Origin: an uncultured delta proteobacterium
Lineage (GTDB): Bacteria > RBG-13-61-14 > DRUE01
Reading direction: 5' to 3'
Assembly (NCBI GenBank): GCA_903930515.1
Contig: CAIYYW010000084.1
Span: 1 to 13,311 of the forward strand
DNA: 13,311 nucleotides
Shown one piece after another: positions 12,711 through 13,311 of the stretch. The notes below the pieces were generated by a model that was not told the DNA's origin, made no database searches, and saw nothing but the letters and a program-made list of their open reading frames with translations. The position numbers were made by a program, and so were the translations under genes. Position 1 is the first letter of the stretch. Each line of letters starts with the position of its first letter.

Positions 12711-13311
12711 ATGAAGGAAATTCTGGAACAAATCAAACAAGCGGTGATTGAAATGAAGGCTGAGCAGGGGGCGCAGTTGATCAAGACCGCGCTCAGCCAG
12801 GGCATTCCGGCCCGGGAGATCCTGGACCAGGGATTGATCGCCGCCCTCAAGGTGGTGGGGGAAAGGTTCCGCAAGGATGAAATATTCCTCCCTGAAGTTA
12901 TGCTCTCGGCCAGCGTCTTCAAGGTTGGGTTTGAAATCATCAAGCCGGTGCTGATGGCCGGCGACTATACCCCCCGGGCGAAAGTGGTGATCGGGACCGT
13001 GGCCGGGGATGTGCATGACATCGGCAAGAATATCGTGATTGCGCTCCTGGAAGGGAATGGGTACCAGGTGATAGACTTGGGCGTTAATGTCCCGGCCCAG
13101 AGGTTTATTGACGCGGTGAAAAAGGAAAACGCGCCCATCCTGGGAATGAGCACCCTCCTCACCACCACGATGCCGGAGATGGAGAAGGCGGTCCGGGCGG
13201 TTGAGCAGGCCGGCCTGCGGGGAAAAGTGAAAATCATCATCGGGGGAGCGGCCGTGAGCAGGGAATACGCGGACCGGATCAGAGCGGACGGATACGGCGA
13301 AGACGCGCAGC
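12711..13311 (+). CDS. Corrinoid-binding protein of methyltransferase type (3' truncated by window edge)
   Basis: Such proteins hold a corrinoid cofactor that shuttles a methyl group from a substrate-specific methyltransferase (methanol-, methylamine- or aromatic O-methyl-type) to tetrahydrofolate or a thiol acceptor. The frame is open from ATG 12711 to the edge, about 200 residues, close to the usual 210-215. The N-terminal helical cap (about residues 1-88) contains LIAALKVVGERFRKDEIFLPEV. The Rossmann-like domain has the histidine-on cobalamin motif DVHDIGKN, with D100, H102 and G105. GMSTLLTTTM follows near residue 144, and IIIGGAAVSREYADRIRADG near 180-199 is the nucleotide-loop region. 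Only the last few residues are missing. The gene begins 22 bases after ychF, with a TGAGG about 10 bases before the ATG. The substrate cannot be told from this protein; the partner methyltransferase may lie just downstream. Confidence 0.92.
   Translation, partial: MKEILEQIKQAVIEMKAEQGAQLIKTALSQGIPAREILDQGLIAALKVVGERFRKDEIFLPEVMLSASVFKVGFEIIKPVLMAGDYTPRAKVVIGTVAGDVHDIGKNIVIALLEGNGYQVIDLGVNVPAQRFIDAVKKENAPILGMSTLLTTTMPEMEKAVRAVEQAGLRGKVKIIIGGAAVSREYADRIRADGYGEDAQ

Noticed and set aside
11750-12943. Long antisense frame of 397 codons opposite ychF and the corrinoid gene
   Set aside because: The opposite strand encodes two well-conserved proteins; the antisense product has no family features.
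1-13311. Mobile elements, defence systems, CRISPR arrays or a new multi-gene system
   Set aside because: No transposase, integrase, nuclease, toxin pair, terminal inverted repeats or target duplications were seen. Every gene but the FHA protein belongs to a well-known housekeeping or respiratory family, and overlapping starts and stops leave no room for cargo.

Overview
The window is a gene-dense, entirely plus-strand stretch of a bacterial chromosome with GC in the high fifties by eye. Almost every gene starts on, or within a few bases of, the stop codon of the gene before it. No gap between genes approaches 300 bases; the longest are the 63 bases before ispE and the roughly 25-base flanks of the tRNA. 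The organism cannot be named from the sequence alone. A 14-subunit-type respiratory complex I, an MEP-pathway ispE, a Ctc-type long L25, spoVG and a corrinoid protein fit a deeply branching Gram-negative-like or uncultured lineage. The neighbourhood resembles Acidobacteriota/Aminicenantes, deltaproteobacterial or Nitrospira-like genomes. This is inference with low confidence.

Region 1 (1-7094) is the distal half of a NADH:quinone oxidoreductase operon in the canonical order nuoH (5' truncated by the window edge), nuoI, nuoJ, nuoK, nuoL, nuoM, nuoN. It encodes the quinone-site subunit, the two-[4Fe-4S] connecting subunit and all five remaining proton-pumping membrane subunits. The key glutamates and lysines of the antiporter-like subunits are in place, so the complex looks functional. 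The peripheral-arm genes should lie upstream, outside the window.

Region 2 (7120-7788) is a single soluble protein with one good FHA phosphothreonine-binding domain and a second, degenerate FHA-like repeat. It sits between the respiratory operon and the housekeeping genes.

Region 3 (7852-12688) is an information-processing and precursor-synthesis cluster: ispE, spoVG, tRNA-Gln(TTG), prs, rplY (ctc), pth, ychF. The order ispE - spoVG - prs - ctc - pth is the Bacillus order with some genes missing. The tRNA-Gln before prs and ychF after pth resemble deltaproteobacterial genomes. A good sigma70-type promoter candidate overlaps the end of spoVG and would drive the tRNA-Gln-prs-rplY-pth-ychF unit. 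Isoprenoid precursor, PRPP, ribosome assembly, peptidyl-tRNA recycling and a translation-associated ATPase are thus expressed together.

Region 4 (12711-end) is the start of a corrinoid-binding methyltransferase-type protein, cut off by the window edge. It hints at a one-carbon or methylamine-type methyl-transfer locus downstream.

I did not find an obviously new multi-gene system. The most unusual observations are a continuous 24-base-period repeat in the 3' end of rplY that switches the protein tail from acidic to basic, a window-wide avoidance of TCGA at codon junctions, the tandem FHA protein placed after nuoN, and a cluster of inverted repeats in the variable tail of nuoM.
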